Shown one piece after another: positions 23,101 through 36,319 of a stretch of 64,000 nt of DNA (positions within the stretch are counted from its first letter, which is position 1; each line of letters opens with the position of its first letter). This stretch comes from Protonemura montana (Eukaryota; Arthropoda; Insecta; Plecoptera; Nemouridae). The position numbers and the translations under genes are program-made. The stretch covers positions 18,356,418 through 18,420,417 of the forward strand of contig OX387605.1 of the NCBI GenBank assembly GCA_947568835.1, read 5' to 3'. The notes under the pieces are model-generated. The model was not told the DNA's origin and did no database searches. It saw nothing but the letters and a program-made list of their open reading frames with translations.

Positions 23101-25999
23101 TTTATACGCGTGTCTCTTTCCAAGCTCGTTTCTTTATTCGACTACAGGCTGTCGGTATATAGGAGCTTTTGTTTTCAAGCCGTACAAGTCGCTCGATTCT
23201 CATAGAAATGCGTTAAAAATCTTCTAAACATGCTTCTTAGTTTTATGTAAGAACTTGCTACTAAAGAGTGTTAAAAGAAAATAACGGTCTTTTTCAACAA
23301 TTTTTTTGTTACCTGTACAAAAACGTCGCGAATTTTTGAGAAAATGAATCTCAGCAGATTCGATGATTTTTTCACTCACTAATAGCTTAGAAACCAATTT
23401 GTACTGAGATAATTGAGGTGAACGTATGTAAAAATGTCACAATCTCTACATTTTTAATGATCGTCAAAGTTTTGATGGCAAGCTATGAAAAGATTTCCCG
23501 CTGGCCGACTTTATGATCAACTTAATTTACTCGGTAATTTATTCAAGGCTGTTTAACCCATGAACTGACTTGCAGGTTACCATGAACCGACCGAAAATAC
23601 TGCAATTTTGTCCAATCATCGCTGGAGCAAGAAAAACCGCGCGCCAGTAACGTTCGCATCCCAGTCGCCATTGACTTTATGTTAATAACCATTTATAGCG
23701 AAAACTCACTAAGGAAAATGTTGAAATGCTACGAATTGTTTAATTTTCCGGAAAATCTCATAAATTCAAATTGCGAGTCCCTGTTCCCACGGAAGGACAC
23801 GATTTTCTATATTACATAGTTTCATTATTTCTCTTTAGCGAAGTAAAAGCGAGTGTGAAACACGTCATCACTTAAATTGTTCACAGATTTCAAAGCTATT
23901 TCACGATTATCTTTAAACGTGTCGCTTATAATACACCTCTGCCAACATGAAGTTCACGAAACATCACTGCAATTTCACCGAGAAATTTCGCCGTTAAGAA
24001 AATCCAATCGTTTCCCAACGTCCAGGTGGAAATCTAAATTTTCCGTACCGAGTTGGCAAAAACTTGCGCCCACTACACCGTAACACAACGTAGTGCTGTA
24101 AAACGACGGCGTGGCCGGCTCCTTCCACATTGCCGGCAATTGTGCGAAAGCTTGCCGCACTGGAACTGCCCCTGTGGTGCCGCTACATGCATGGCAAACT
24201 ACCCCAAAGGGGTAACAAACTGGAATTATATAATGTAAATACACAGAACAACGTGAAAAGCCTCGGAGGGGAATGAAAATTGAAAACGGAATAAAACATG
24301 GCATCCGCTGCTCTTGAAATGACAGTGAAGAAGTGGGATGGTCGGTGGGTAGGGAAATAGGGGGAGAAACTCAACGAGAAAAAATAATTAAATTTGAGCC
24401 ATGGCGCACTCGTTTATATATATATAGGAGGGTTTAATTTAATGCGTATTGTTTGGCTATGAGTGGAATGAGTGGTTTCCGCGTGGAATGAGCACAATAT
24501 TACTTAATCTATGCACGGAAAAGCGGCGGTTGAAAAAAAAACCAAATGATCATCGAAGCCGACATGAAAAAAATTGGTATTTGAAAATACGTCGTGTGTT
24601 AGAAACGTTCTGGACCGAAAACAGGTGTGAAAAATCAAGCAACGTCGCTATAATTTACGAAAGTGTTTTACCTAAACGACAAGTCGCGCGATACGGGCGT
24701 CATAAAAGAAGTGTCAAAACACTGGAAATTAAAAAGTGATTGCGTAGATGCGACAGCAGTAGACCCTGTGTAAGACATGAGCCGGCTGGTCCCGAGAATA
24801 AACCCATTTTAGCGAAGTGCCTCGGTGAAATAAAAGTGTTGAAGGTTTGATGATAATCACGGTTGACACTCTCATTTTCTTGTGACAAATCCCGTTCTTT
24901 TTCTCTCACACGACGACGCCCACTTCTCATTAGTCGCACGTGACATGAATCGCGCTGCGTAATTGGTGACGAGACAAATTTGTCAGGAACGAGAATCCAA
25001 AGTTTAAAAAAGCCAGAGAAAAAAAGAGCTATTACGAAGTAAAACATGTAAAATGTTTGACATTCGAAATCGATCACGATCCAAGCCGCAGGCGTAAAAT
25101 GGGACAGGACACGAGGACCATGAGACCGGTGCCGCCGCGAGTGATCGATTAAGTTTAAAGTGATTGGATAAAGGAAACGGATAGCACTTGCCACCATATC
25201 ATGCATGAAACCAGCTCACCATGTGGCGCCGTACATACATTGAGCTCTTATAGAGTGTCAATAAACGAAGCCCGCGACGCCTCGCGCGAAGCCGAAGACG
25301 TCTCAAAGCGTCGCCACGAGTCGGCGTCGGCAAACAGACTCTAAAACCGGCGCGAGTGTGCACATGCAGTTCAATTATTCACCGTTTCTCTAAGACAAGA
25401 TGCATTCGAAACTGAATAAATTATGCTAAATGTATTGCTATGTATTTGACTTAATTTGCATTACTTGTGAATTTACGCGACTTGAGTTAGAATATTGGAT
25501 GGCGGTACCGTGAAATCTACTGAAATAATGATCAACCGACGTGTACATCTGCGCAAAGTCAGAGCAGGAATCAGATGATTTACATTTACGCCAATATAGG
25601 GACACCTTTGCAATTGCATCGCCGTGTTGTCTAATAAAGACACCTTGCAATAATTGTTTTCTGTTATTGACCGGAGGAATTGGCAATCGGCAAATATCAG
25701 CTAGAAAGACAAAACCCTAAAGGCTAGTCGAAATTGTTTTCTAACTAATTGGTTGAATTTCGAGGGATGGGTTTTGGGATGGGGGGGGGGGAGGGAGGGA
25801 GTCTGGATCAACGAAATTGATCGATGGTGTACGATTTGCTTCTGCGAGAGTTGAAATTTACTTGATACTTGGAACTGGAAGTATTAATAATGGAGAGCCC
25901 CCCGGCCAGCCTCTGCGTGCGAATGCGCGCATAAAGCAACATTGACAGCAGACGGTGGAAAAATATAAACGGAAAATCATATTCGGGGAGAGGAGTGAT
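20150..25999. other. no gene seen; intron or intergenic
   Basis: This stretch includes the longest open frame in the window, 168 codons at 24700-25206 (minus). It has no recognisable domain, lacks matching splice or promoter context, and is probably chance. A small CpG-dense patch lies at about 25255-25345. An (A/T)-flanked G11 run lies at 25781-25791. Confidence 0.55.
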
Positions 26000-26022
26000 G
26001 GGGGGGGGGGGGGGGGGGGGGG
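26000..26022. repeat. poly-G run, 23 bases
   Basis: Uninterrupted G run in an otherwise ordinary sequence. Confidence 0.9.
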
Positions 26023-27530
26023 ACAAGGAAAAGTGCGAATCGATTGTCATCGATTCTTGGCGTCGGCAAATTCGCACTCGGAGACAATAAAGCCAATCAC
26101 GACAAGCAGTGCCCCCTACCCCCGTCCCAATTCATTACACGAAATCCCGCACATTTCCCATACTTTTCTGCATCTCTGCGAATACATATTCCCGGGGCAA
26201 ACTTGTCGATGAAAAGTTTCGGTGACATTTGATATATAAGATACGTCTGAATACGACCAACAGTGTTTGACAACGATTTTCCATGGAAACTTTTCCAGGG
26301 GAAGTTTTTCCCCAAGTTTATATCTCAGCGTGTCTTCACCTGCGAGTCGCTGCTCTACATATACTACGTCTTTCGGGGAGAAATTTTCCTCGTTTTTGGC
26401 CGGCGCTTTCCGACTGTCTGATGCAGCTACGTGCATCCGGCGACGATGGCAAAGTGCATCCTGCGATGCATACCTATATATATATGTATAGTGTACGGTT
26501 GCCCCGTTGCTACGATCTCATGCAGTGAATTATATAGAACCTGTGAATTGCAGCCCATTTATATATACACACCGCCTGTCAAGAAGAATTCGTAAAATTT
26601 ATGCTAACCAGACACATGCAGTAGCATCATTTTTGCTTTATTATATACGACCGAACATATTTTCATGATATGTGTGCTAATTTAGTAGGAAATCATTTAG
26701 CTTAGAAAGTGAATAGGACTGCCAAGAGGAGAATTAAATGGAAAATTCGGCAGTTGAAATTGTTTCGAATGTGTTTTCAAGACAAGTCTTCGTGCTAGAC
26801 CTATTCGAAACGCCTCAGGTTTTGTGCTACAAACCAATACAATTCGAATACCAATCCCAGTGGTTAATTGGAAGTTACAGTGCAGCACCAGACATGATAT
26901 TATCTCACTTCCACTCCGTGAGTATCGAGAGCCCAATAAATGTGACCGCTTGGTTCAAACGTTCCTCAAGTCAGAATTGAACAAAACTTTAATTAAAATA
27001 AAGTTCCGATTAAGCTTGTCGAAGGCGGTGGGTAATTTATCTCGAGCATAAACCTCCGATGAGACACTTCATCGCCACCGGTAACGTCGAATTTATCCCG
27101 GCGCAGATGGGAATGACATTTTTTTTTCTTAGGTGCCAACCTTCAAGGGTGTGTTCCTAAGATCCTTACAGATTTTACCCACACAATGTGATGCATAGGT
27201 ATAAAAATTCCCATAAGAGATGAAACGAAAAAGAAAACTCATTCGAAAAATATACATTCCCACAAAATTATCAAATTTATGAAATCATAAAACGGACGCG
27301 AGTTTTTTTTTTTTTTAGAAAACGCTTGCTAGTCGAGCATTATATTTTATTACATCAAGATAGCATGTTATATATTTATAAAAAACGAGGCAAAGAAAAT
27401 CTACGAAAGAGTTCAATTTATACGTGATTGGCATTTCCTATGTGAAACCCATTCTTTCCATTGGCTGCTTTGGGTAAGCGCGGTGCTTCACCACTGATAG
27501 GGTTTCCCATTTCCAAGCTGGAGAGCCCTT

Positions 27531-27600
27531 TGGCCGTTGCTCAAGTGCGTGATTTTGGGCACGCAGTGCGCCCGCCAAATCCTGGTTCGTGCCAGGCAAT
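27531..27600 (+). repeat. tRNA-like fragment, possible SINE head
   Basis: A near A-box, TTGCTCAAGTG (27537-27547), lies 36 bases before a B-box-like GGTTCGTGCC (27584-27593). A stem TGCGTG/CACGCA (27546-27551 with 27560-27565) sits where an anticodon arm would be, and CCTGG/CCAGG forms a T-arm-like stem. The loop sizes are not canonical, so it is a decayed tRNA-derived sequence at best. Confidence 0.3.
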
Positions 27601-28743
27601 CACTGCTCACCCACATTAGTCTGTATCAGGATTCGCTGAGAAATATCCTGAATGCGAGTTATTGTTGCTTGCTAACGGAGCGCACAGAATAATAGATTTC
27701 GACAAGATCTTAATATTGCCCCTTATGCATTGACTGCAGAGATGTATTCCTACGATTGCTCGCTTATAGTTCATCCCAAAAACTAGGACCCACCAAGTTT
27801 CAACTAGGGAGTCTATGTCAACATGAAACATGTTACCTGTCAAAAAGGATTGATTGGACTTCGTTGTCAAATGTATTGCATTGCAAATCTAAATCTAGTG
27901 CTTACCTGGCGGGAAGTGGTGAGGGTAGTTAAATGAGAATAATTGGCAACTCAGCTTTAAAGGTCAACTCGAGACGGTTATAAATGTGGACATCTAACAA
28001 GATAACCTTAAATCGAACAAAGATCCTCCTAATTGGTACTTGAAAACATGAAAATCCAGTACACCTGAGTTTTTTAGAGATACCATGGCATCACTGGCAA
28101 TGCCTTTTTTATTGGAAAAGTCTATCGCTTGGATGTAGTCTATCTCGTATTCCTTGTTGTTACAGTGGGTGCCATTCTTCAGGAGCAAGTTACTCACCGG
28201 GTCCAGAGTTGGAAACTATACCCCTCTGGCTTCGCTCTAATCAGCCATTTGAATTCTAAACTTTCTTGAAATATAATTACAGTCTTCCCTGAACTCTTAT
28301 CGTATTCGTATCTAGGTTTCATAGTCTGCTCCCAGACAAAATAAACTTTGTCTAAAATACAATATTCATGACACAACTATCACGGTGAATTACGCGTCTG
28401 ATATTGTTATTGCAAGAGCAAAGAACCCTTAATTTCCATACCGCCAGTGAAAAAAGTAAAAAAGATCACAAGTTTCATTAAAATAAATTCGGCTTACATT
28501 AACGCTAAAAAAAATCTCGTTGTTAGTCGTGCTACTAAAAAAAATTCGAGTCGTAAAACCTCCCTCGCTGAAAAAGTGTCAAGGCAAGTTTAGCAGCTGA
28601 ATGGTAACAATGGCACATCAGAAAAAGGCAAAACACAGGTGTAGAGTGCATAATGAAACGTAGGGCTCACGGCACATCGCCCATCCCAACCCGCCTTGCA
28701 AAAAACTGGCAATTTGTCTGTGACTTATGCAGCCACTTAACAA

Positions 28744-28766
28744 CCCCCCCCCCCCCCCCCCCCCCC
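28744..28766. repeat. poly-C run, 23 bases
   Basis: Uninterrupted C run followed by ACCC. Confidence 0.9.
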
Positions 28767-31069
28767 ACCCTTCACTCTTACCATCATTGTTCAACCACAT
28801 TTGCGCGATAACGTTCTCGAGTTTGCGACTTCTAACTGTAATAGTTCAAGTTTAAACCGAGTTTCTAAATTCTAATGTAATAAACAGAATTACACGGGTA
28901 GAAAGTGGCGTGTTTACAACTGAGAAGAACTGCATAATTGTTGTTATTAATTGTTGTTTACGTGATCTGAGCAAATTTTATCAAATTGAGATGAAAATCA
29001 TAACTTCAATCAAATCTCGTGTTTAGAAATGAAGCTAATAATATGAAATAGTCGGTTTGAAGAAAACGCGTTCAGAAAGTTCGTGAATATAACGAAAAGG
29101 GTCTACAAACAATGAAGAAAATTAAGTATTGCTAAAGCACCAGGTTGCGACAAAGGTCTCAGTCTCAAGTCATTATGGACTTGAGAACTACGATGGAATG
29201 GCAATATAATGAAGATGAACACTAATGAAAGTCGGGACCTTTTCAATTTTCTGGAAATAACGAGCAAGAATTGGCTTTTTTCGACGGCCATCAATCGAGC
29301 GCGACGAGTATGGGGCTCGGAATAAATCTCATTTCCATTTTTGACTCGAAATCAGCGAAAGTCACGCTTCTATTGAGCGATGGCGTAGCCGGCAACAAAA
29401 CGAAGTAATAATTAACTCGGTGACAGAATGAATTCTTCGTAAAATGCTGGACGCTTATTTGTGCTGACATAAAAATTGTAGTTGGTAACATGCATCTTGA
29501 CAGTTTTGCTCTGATATTTATTCAAATGTCGTTTTTAACGATCATCTAGATACCCATCATCAGGCCGCGTGTGGTGGTTGTGATGAAAATTTTTACTACC
29601 CTTTATAACGTCATGTCTGGTTAAAAACTCGATGGTTTAATTTTGAATATCTGCATTCTTACGAATGTTGCCAAACGGATGGGTGGGCGTAAGCATCTCG
29701 TGCCAATATTCTTACAACGAATTCAAAAGACAAATCAGCTTCGAAAGTCAACAGCTATTCATGTCGCCACGAAATTGGAAGTATTTTTGTGGAACATAAT
29801 GAAAATGCTCGTCAAGAGCATTTCTACGCAAATATTGAAAGGATGTTGACACATGAAAGACGTAGAAACTGGCAGGATTTTTTTTCAAATAAATATTAAA
29901 GAAACGAATGAAATGAAAGTTAGTCTACAAAAGTTTCCTCTTTCCCCGGGATTAAAAATAATGGCGTTGCCATAAAACACCGACGCGGCACCTCCACCTA
30001 AAAAAAAAACTCAACTTAACACTTTTAACTTTTTTCGAGCTTGTCCCACACAAAATTTGAATCAATCGATTTCTATAGGGTAATCATGAATGTGTAACCA
30101 GCATTTTATCGAATTTCAAAACGTATTGCTTGAACGTTGTGACATGTTCAATTACACATTCGTATCCACCATGACCGTGATGTGAACACAATTAAGAGAA
30201 TATAATTACATTTGCGAAACCCTGCATGTAAATCGGACGGCTTAATTAATAAAACGTGAAATTTCGTTCGACAATTAGAGATTGTCTCATCTGCTTAACA
30301 GCCGTGAGTAACACGAAGGTAGACGAGTGCGTGAACACGGTACCAAACTATACGCAGCCAGCGCCATCTGTGATTACGCCGTAAATTAGCAGACATTGTA
30401 GCCGAATGGGAGCAATTCAGTGAGAGATGCGAAGAATATCCAATTGCTAGACATTGTGATCAAGTTAAGGACCTTCATTAAAGCAACTATAATTGCCTGT
30501 TGAGACGGCAATTGCGTAGCACGTGCGTGAATGCGTGTAATGGCTTAACCGGCTTCACGTCACAAGTCACAACACAAGCGTCCGGTCAAAAGGCTCGTGA
30601 CAAACGGCTTTATAATGACGGTGATTTTTAAGTGGACCGTTATTATTTAAGATTTCAAATAAAATATCTCTTGGCCGGCTCCCATGCCTGGCTAAAACAA
30701 TACAAGCAATCGAAAAAAAAGTGTGGCATGTCCTCTGGCTTCAGCTAGCTAGATTTAAAATAGTCTCGTTTGCCCTGAATAGTGCCGTTTCAAGAGCATG
30801 TGATCTGGCCCAACATCGACACAGATACAGATAGTTCGCCTTCGCGGCATTGGTTAAACACCATGTTCATCTTAAGAAAGCGAGGGATTGGCACGCACGA
30901 AAATAACCCGAGAGTTTCAAAACTGCCCACACAAAACGTTCATCAACCATAGAGTCATGGGAGTTTTGAAGCGTTTCGGCTCATATGCTAGCAAAAATGA
31001 ATCGTCAAGCATGCAAACGCTATTTACTTTCATTTGAAACGAAGCTGGTTGTGTCGAGACGTGTCTTAC

Positions 31070-31195
31070 CTTTACACTCGGCGGCGCTTTCGTCCGAGCC
31101 GTCTCCGCAATCGTCTTCGCCTTCGCACATCCACGTGAGAGGGATGCAGCGTCCGTTGTTGCATTTGAACTGCCTCAGAGAGCAAACGTCGCGGG
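31070..31195 (-). CDS. single LDL-receptor class A (LDLa) exon
   Basis: This 126-bp exon encodes one complete LDLa repeat. The module folds around three disulfides and one calcium ion, and in LDL-receptor relatives, perlecan and other extracellular proteins it binds ligands outside the cell. The translation shows six cysteines in the usual order, the QFKC and GRCIP blocks, a tryptophan before the fourth cysteine, and the acidic calcium site DDCGDGSDE. On the minus strand the exon is preceded by a TTTTCAG acceptor (31196-31202) and followed by a GTAAGAC donor (31063-31069). Both introns interrupt a codon after its first base, so the exon is symmetric phase 1-1, as is typical of shuffled LDLa modules. 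No signal peptide, membrane segment or neighbouring EGF, YWTD or LDLa exon was found, so the parent gene (LRP, vitellogenin receptor, perlecan-like or other) cannot be named. An isolated pseudo-exon is possible but unlikely given the intact sites. Confidence 0.85.
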
Positions 31196-31754
31196 CTGAA
31201 AAGTGCAACACACTCTCGGTTAGCGACTGCATTGAATGCAAGGGAAAGTGCAAGGAGCTGCATCGGTCACGTGCGCTTTTCAGTGTCATGGTGTCTGTCG
31301 ATTTTGGCACTGTCGTCTCCGTTATTAGATGGAAATTTAAGTTTGATTTTTGCTGTTTTGTTGTCACTTTGGCTTCGCCCTAGGCGCCCTCCAGGCGCAG
31401 TGCGGTAGTTATGACAGGGTGCTTTGCCCCCTGTTTATAGCACACACCATGTGAAGTTTCGCGCACGAAAAGTGTTTTGAACGCAACGTATTTCGCACTA
31501 AATGAGTTTCTAGCGTATCCCCAAAAATGCCTAAAACTGCCCGCGGTCTTCCAGACTTCATTAACTCACTGTAAGCCGTCCAATCCATCGCAAACAGGTT
31601 CAAAAGAAAATCATAAAAACTGTAGAAAAAAGAAAAATCCACTGTACAATTATGCCAAAATTGCCCCCCGAGTGTGGGAGAGACGTGTATGCATATAACA
31701 AAAAACTGTAAGATAGGATCAAGAAAAGAAAAAAATATTTCAGTTTTTAAGATT

Positions 31755-31755
<1 letters not shown>

Positions 31756-31785
<30 letters not shown>
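31756..31785. repeat. poly-C run, 30 bases
   Basis: Uninterrupted C run, followed after ATTTT by further C-rich sequence to about 31818. Confidence 0.9.
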
Positions 31786-31939
31786 ATTTTCCCCCCCACA
31801 CTTTTCACACCCCCCCACTTTTCCATTCGAAAAAGTTTCGAATGGAAATCTTTAACACTGCATAGGAACGCATAAAGATATGAGTTTTTTAGGAGAGTAA
31901 ACTCACACACAGGCGCTTTATTACAAGCTTTATTATCAA

Positions 31940-32023
31940 TAAAATAAAAAGAATAAAATAAAATAGAATATAATAGAATAGAATAGAATAGAATAGAATA
32001 AAATAGATGGATGGATAGATATA
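31940..32023. repeat. (AATAG)n / (AATAA)n pentanucleotide array with GATG end
   Basis: AT-rich pentamers AATAA and AATAG repeat for about 65 bases and end in GATGGATGGATAGATA. It may be the tail of a decayed element. Confidence 0.8.
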
Positions 32024-35000
32024 TTTTAATAACATTATAATGTCTGGAACGAGCAGATTTAATTCTGCCCAGAAATCCAAACGAGTGGTACATTTGTGCT
32101 TCAGCACTGTATACTATTCAAGAACTGTTGGAGCGGATGGAGAAACGTGCGAGTTTTCACAACTCTGCCAGAAGGTTAAAACTCAAAAGTAAGATAATTA
32201 TTATTTTAATCACTTGGAAGTGATTTCAGCGCGATAAACCGCATCGCAAGATAATGATATATCACGGTCATCTCGAACTAATGGAAATGTGAGTTTCAGA
32301 GCTTGCTGCAACGTTTATTCTAATGTATATACGAGTTTCAATTCTCGCGATCAGGGAAAAGTTGAGACGAACAAATTGCCAAGAGGGAAGTAATATCCGA
32401 ACTCAAAAGATCTGAATCAGCAACATATAAGCAATTGATAATAAAACTTGGCAAGTTGTGATTCGGAGTCGAGAAAGATTCGATGTTCGCAAAACTAGAG
32501 TTCTCGAGTCAAAAGTGGCTCGCAAAAGGAAAGAACAAATTCTTCCGCCGCACAATCGTACGTGATCCGTTAAGTTTGATGGGATATGAGACTCGAAAGG
32601 CAGAACAAGGAGCATGCCGCATGAAAGATTGGATCGATCGTTTAAAATGAGCTAGTATTATGTGAAAAAATAACATAAAACAAAAATTTGTATTTTTTTT
32701 TCTCTCCTATACCTTTCGAGCTAGCCGAAAAGTACAAATGACAAATTGTTTCGTACAACTTTTCTGGTCTATATATCGTCGTCAGGGAGGCAAGAGCAAT
32801 AAATTAGCCGTTGCTTTTGCGTCTCTGCCGCGTTGCTGCAGGCACGCAGCACGCCCGGCGAAGATAGGAAGGTAGATTGCAGGTTTTGGCATGGGGGGTG
32901 CTCAGGGACCCAAAGCTAGCCGCACTGGGGGACTAGGCTACTGCTACAAGCTAGCGGGCTCGAGGTGAATTATGAGATTAAATACCGCTTTGTCTGTTTT
33001 ACATGCACCACTTCAAGTTTCGCCGCTCGCGAGAAGCTTCATAATATTTAAGAAGATATATGCATGCAAATTTTGCAGTATTTTCGGAATGGTGTATGAT
33101 CCAGTACTTGAAAAATAATGCGTTGTCTGGTCTAGGTTTCTTGTAAAATTGGGGTGCAAGCAAAATCGCGAAATCAGATTATTGAGTCAGCGTTACCCTA
33201 TACTAGGTTACAGAGATGTTCATTGTAAAGGAGACTATAATCTTATCTTGTCAGGAATCCGATAAGATCGAATTCAAGTTTAATTACCTGTAGGAAATAT
33301 AGATCAATGGGTAAACCAATATTGTTAGTATCGATATCGTCGAAAATTGCAAAACATGACAATTTACAAGCAATTAGTATGTGTATCTGAATATAAAAAA
33401 GTTGTTTGATAACGTTCGATAAAAACTATCCAGGTCATAAATTACAAAACAACTGGGATGACACTTACCAAAACTAAAATGTGTTTAATGTTTTTGGTTC
33501 ACTGGTGGACATTGCAGTTTTTTTAAACTCATCTCTTTGATTAGTCGAGGGTCTTGAGATTAAAAGTTTGTGTTTTCCTTAGCGGAAAGCTTTTAAAAAA
33601 TGTTACCAGTATTTCATCCAGTAACGCACAGGCACAATGGGTTTCTACACAAAACAAAACGAGATTTACAAAAGGAATTGTTTCAAGGCAAGCCCCTCGA
33701 CTTCTTGTTCAGAAGTCGGGCTCCAAACTGGGATGCGATTAAAATGCGTACATTCAAGGGTTGAAAGAAATGTCATTGTTTCTGCCCTTATCCGAGTGAA
33801 ATAATTTACTTTTTCTGATAAAGAGGGATGTAAATTCGTTACTGCCCATTAGAAGCAAACTTTGGTCTCATAAAAGTGGCAAGAAGGCATTTTATGACGC
33901 TTTTTAAATCAAGCGGGGAATTTGGAGTGAAACCATTTAAAATCTCAGTGAAGCATTTCGATTCATGAATTGGAATTTGTTAGCAGAATTTGTGGAAAAT
34001 GTCTCGAATTTTCCAATAAGTGTGGCAATCATGAACTGTCGACTGTCACCAGTTTCCAATTTGTGGGCGCTATATAAAAAAAAAAACAGCGTCAATAAAG
34101 AATCAAACTTGATAATTGCGTTAATTATTTTGACGTGCTATGTAATTTCCTGAGTGAAATAACCAATGCCATCAAATTAGATTCGACGTGATTTAGAACT
34201 GGACTTTGCCTAAAATATAAATTATAAATCCTCCCCAATCCGGTACTTAGTAAAAACATGTTGGTATTTAAAAAAAAAAAACGTTTCTACTTATCGTCGC
34301 GATAAATTTGAAAAATATGTAAAAAAAAATTTGTGTAATCAAACTTTACAAACATGCATTTATTCCCAAAATTTACAAGGCCGCTTAAAAGCAATGCTCA
34401 TTAAAAAAATGATTGCCTAAAGCGTTTACAAATTCCGTGGCATATAATTGTTTTCGGATCGGTGGCATCGTTGTCGAACTACTGGTGCACAAGGATGCCT
34501 GTCGCTACAAAAATAGATGATTTATTGGCGGGGGCATAGATTATGCATGGGGGAGACACATTTAAATGAACTGACGTCACAGATCCTACACATGTTGAAC
34601 ATGAATGTATCGGCCGACAGACGAACTACGTTTCACTGGCCGCGACAAATTAAAACAATTATTTATGCCGGTATCTCGTTGGACACAAAACAATTATTCT
34701 ACGTGCACGCAACGTGAGTAATTTCAAGTAATTAATCCGTGAATCGATGTTACATGCATGGGGTTGACGAGAAAATAAATTATAATACTCTTTTTATATA
34801 AATATTATTTAGTTATGGAGATAAATGTAATCAGATTTTGATATTAATACCTACATTTCAGAATGTTTGTTTTTTTAGACGGAAAAATATTTCCAACCAC
34901 GAGACAAATTTACCTAATCAACCCGAAGGCGATTTAGGTTCGTAAATGTTTCTAATTACAGAGAACGAATTCGGAGCAACATTTTTACAAAGTATTGTCT

Positions 35001-35995
35001 AATTCAATGTGCTTCTGGCATAAAAACCGTCGTAACCCAGCATACGCATAACCAAATGAACAGTGCGTACTCACGCGATTCTATTTCAGTACATTGGAAG
35101 ACCACAGAGTTCAGAATCCCAGTCCCTGATGGCAAAAGTGGCCTTAATTGCTCCAATTATCAAAGACCACAGCTTTGGTTATCTCAGCAAAGTATTTCAA
35201 CCCCCCACTTTCGTTATGAGCGAGGCTTTTTTTATAAATATTTTTCTCTTGTTGACTTTTAATGCTTTGCTTTTTTTTAATATTTTTCCCTTACACAATG
35301 CTTGAATAATAATTGCTTACAATCCAAACGGACAAAAAGACCTGTTCAAAATTACTCTGGGAATACCTCTTACTTAACTGGCTGTATGCTGTAATGTTTT
35401 TATTTAAAAAAATCCTTTTCCAATATTTTTGAAACCGACCCTTGCTCGCAAATTCCTGATTTTGTTCTCTGTGAGTGAATTTCATCAGTAGCTGTCATCA
35501 ACCAGGCAGGCCATGCTTTTTTCTGGCAGCACCCTTCACTGATTGAGTCTACCAAAAGCGAGAAACACACGTGCTAAGCACATTTTCTTCCTGATTACTC
35601 CCCGCGCGTCTTGGTTCATCCCGTTTTAATGAGTTAGGACATGCCAAACAATGAAGAAAGTAAATCCCACGAACTGAGCCACCAACAGATTTGTAATAAT
35701 TGAGGTCAACTGAGCTTAATTAAGCGTACCATCGTTCTGTGTGTGATAACTAATAGAGTGAATTACTTCAGTGGGTGGGTGACCACATCCGATCGACAAA
35801 TTTATATTATGAGTGAATCCATTGATGGGGTTTAGAGGATACTTGCCCTTCGATGTACTTAGGGTTGACCTGGTTAATGGTTTATTGCTAACTAAGGTCA
35901 ATCGGTTGATTCGCAGAATTATGGAAACGATAAACCGTTTTTTTTTGTCCCTGCATATTGTGATTTTGTTCTTTATGGCTCTAGTAGATAATATC

Positions 35996-36316
35996 AAACT
36001 GTCTTTGAGAAAAATGGCCGCCCAATGACTACTTTACCGAAAAATATTGAAGATGCTACTGGGTGAAGTCACTGCCGTTTGGTGTTGAAAGAAATTTCTC
36101 ACAAATTACTCGCATTTGAGAACCTGGATTAAGCTCAATTTATCTTTATTAATGCTAACCTCAACTATTTTGAGAGGTTATTATTTAATTGTAGAGGTTT
36201 TTTAAAATGAATGGCTGCACACGTCATCGGCTGGCGCCTATCGTTACCACGTGTTGCCGACTTGTTTGCTCAGCAAAAATTTTAACATTAACGCTAGCCC
36301 TCTGACTACACCTATA
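35996..36316 (+). repeat. unnamed interspersed repeat, copy X
   Basis: This is the first of three related segments in the window (others at 49018 and 60251). Shared blocks in order are an AAAATGGCCGCC-like start with ACTTTACCGA, a middle block reading TTTATTAATGCTAACCTCAA, a CATCGG block, and an end block around TTTGCTCAGCA and TAACATTAACGCT. No coding capacity, terminal inverted repeat or poly-A tail is evident, so it is probably a non-autonomous element of unknown class. Confidence 0.65.
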
Positions 36317-36319
36317 TAA

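Larger units (their letters stand above)
26023..31060. other. no gene seen; probably intron
   Basis: No other exon of the LDLa gene was found here on either strand. A T14 run lies at 27303-27316, a tRNA-like fragment at 27531, a C23 run at 28744 and a GGCACCTCCAC motif at 29987-29997. The remainder shows nothing I can name. Confidence 0.5.
31200..35985. other. no gene seen; probably intron
   Basis: This is the upstream flank of the LDLa exon on the minus strand. It holds a C30 run, an (AATAG)n array and otherwise AT-rich sequence. I found no second exon. Confidence 0.5.

Noticed and set aside
24700-25206. Longest open frame, 168 codons, minus strand
   Set aside because: No domain, no splice or promoter context, and composition like its surroundings; consistent with chance in a 64-kb window.
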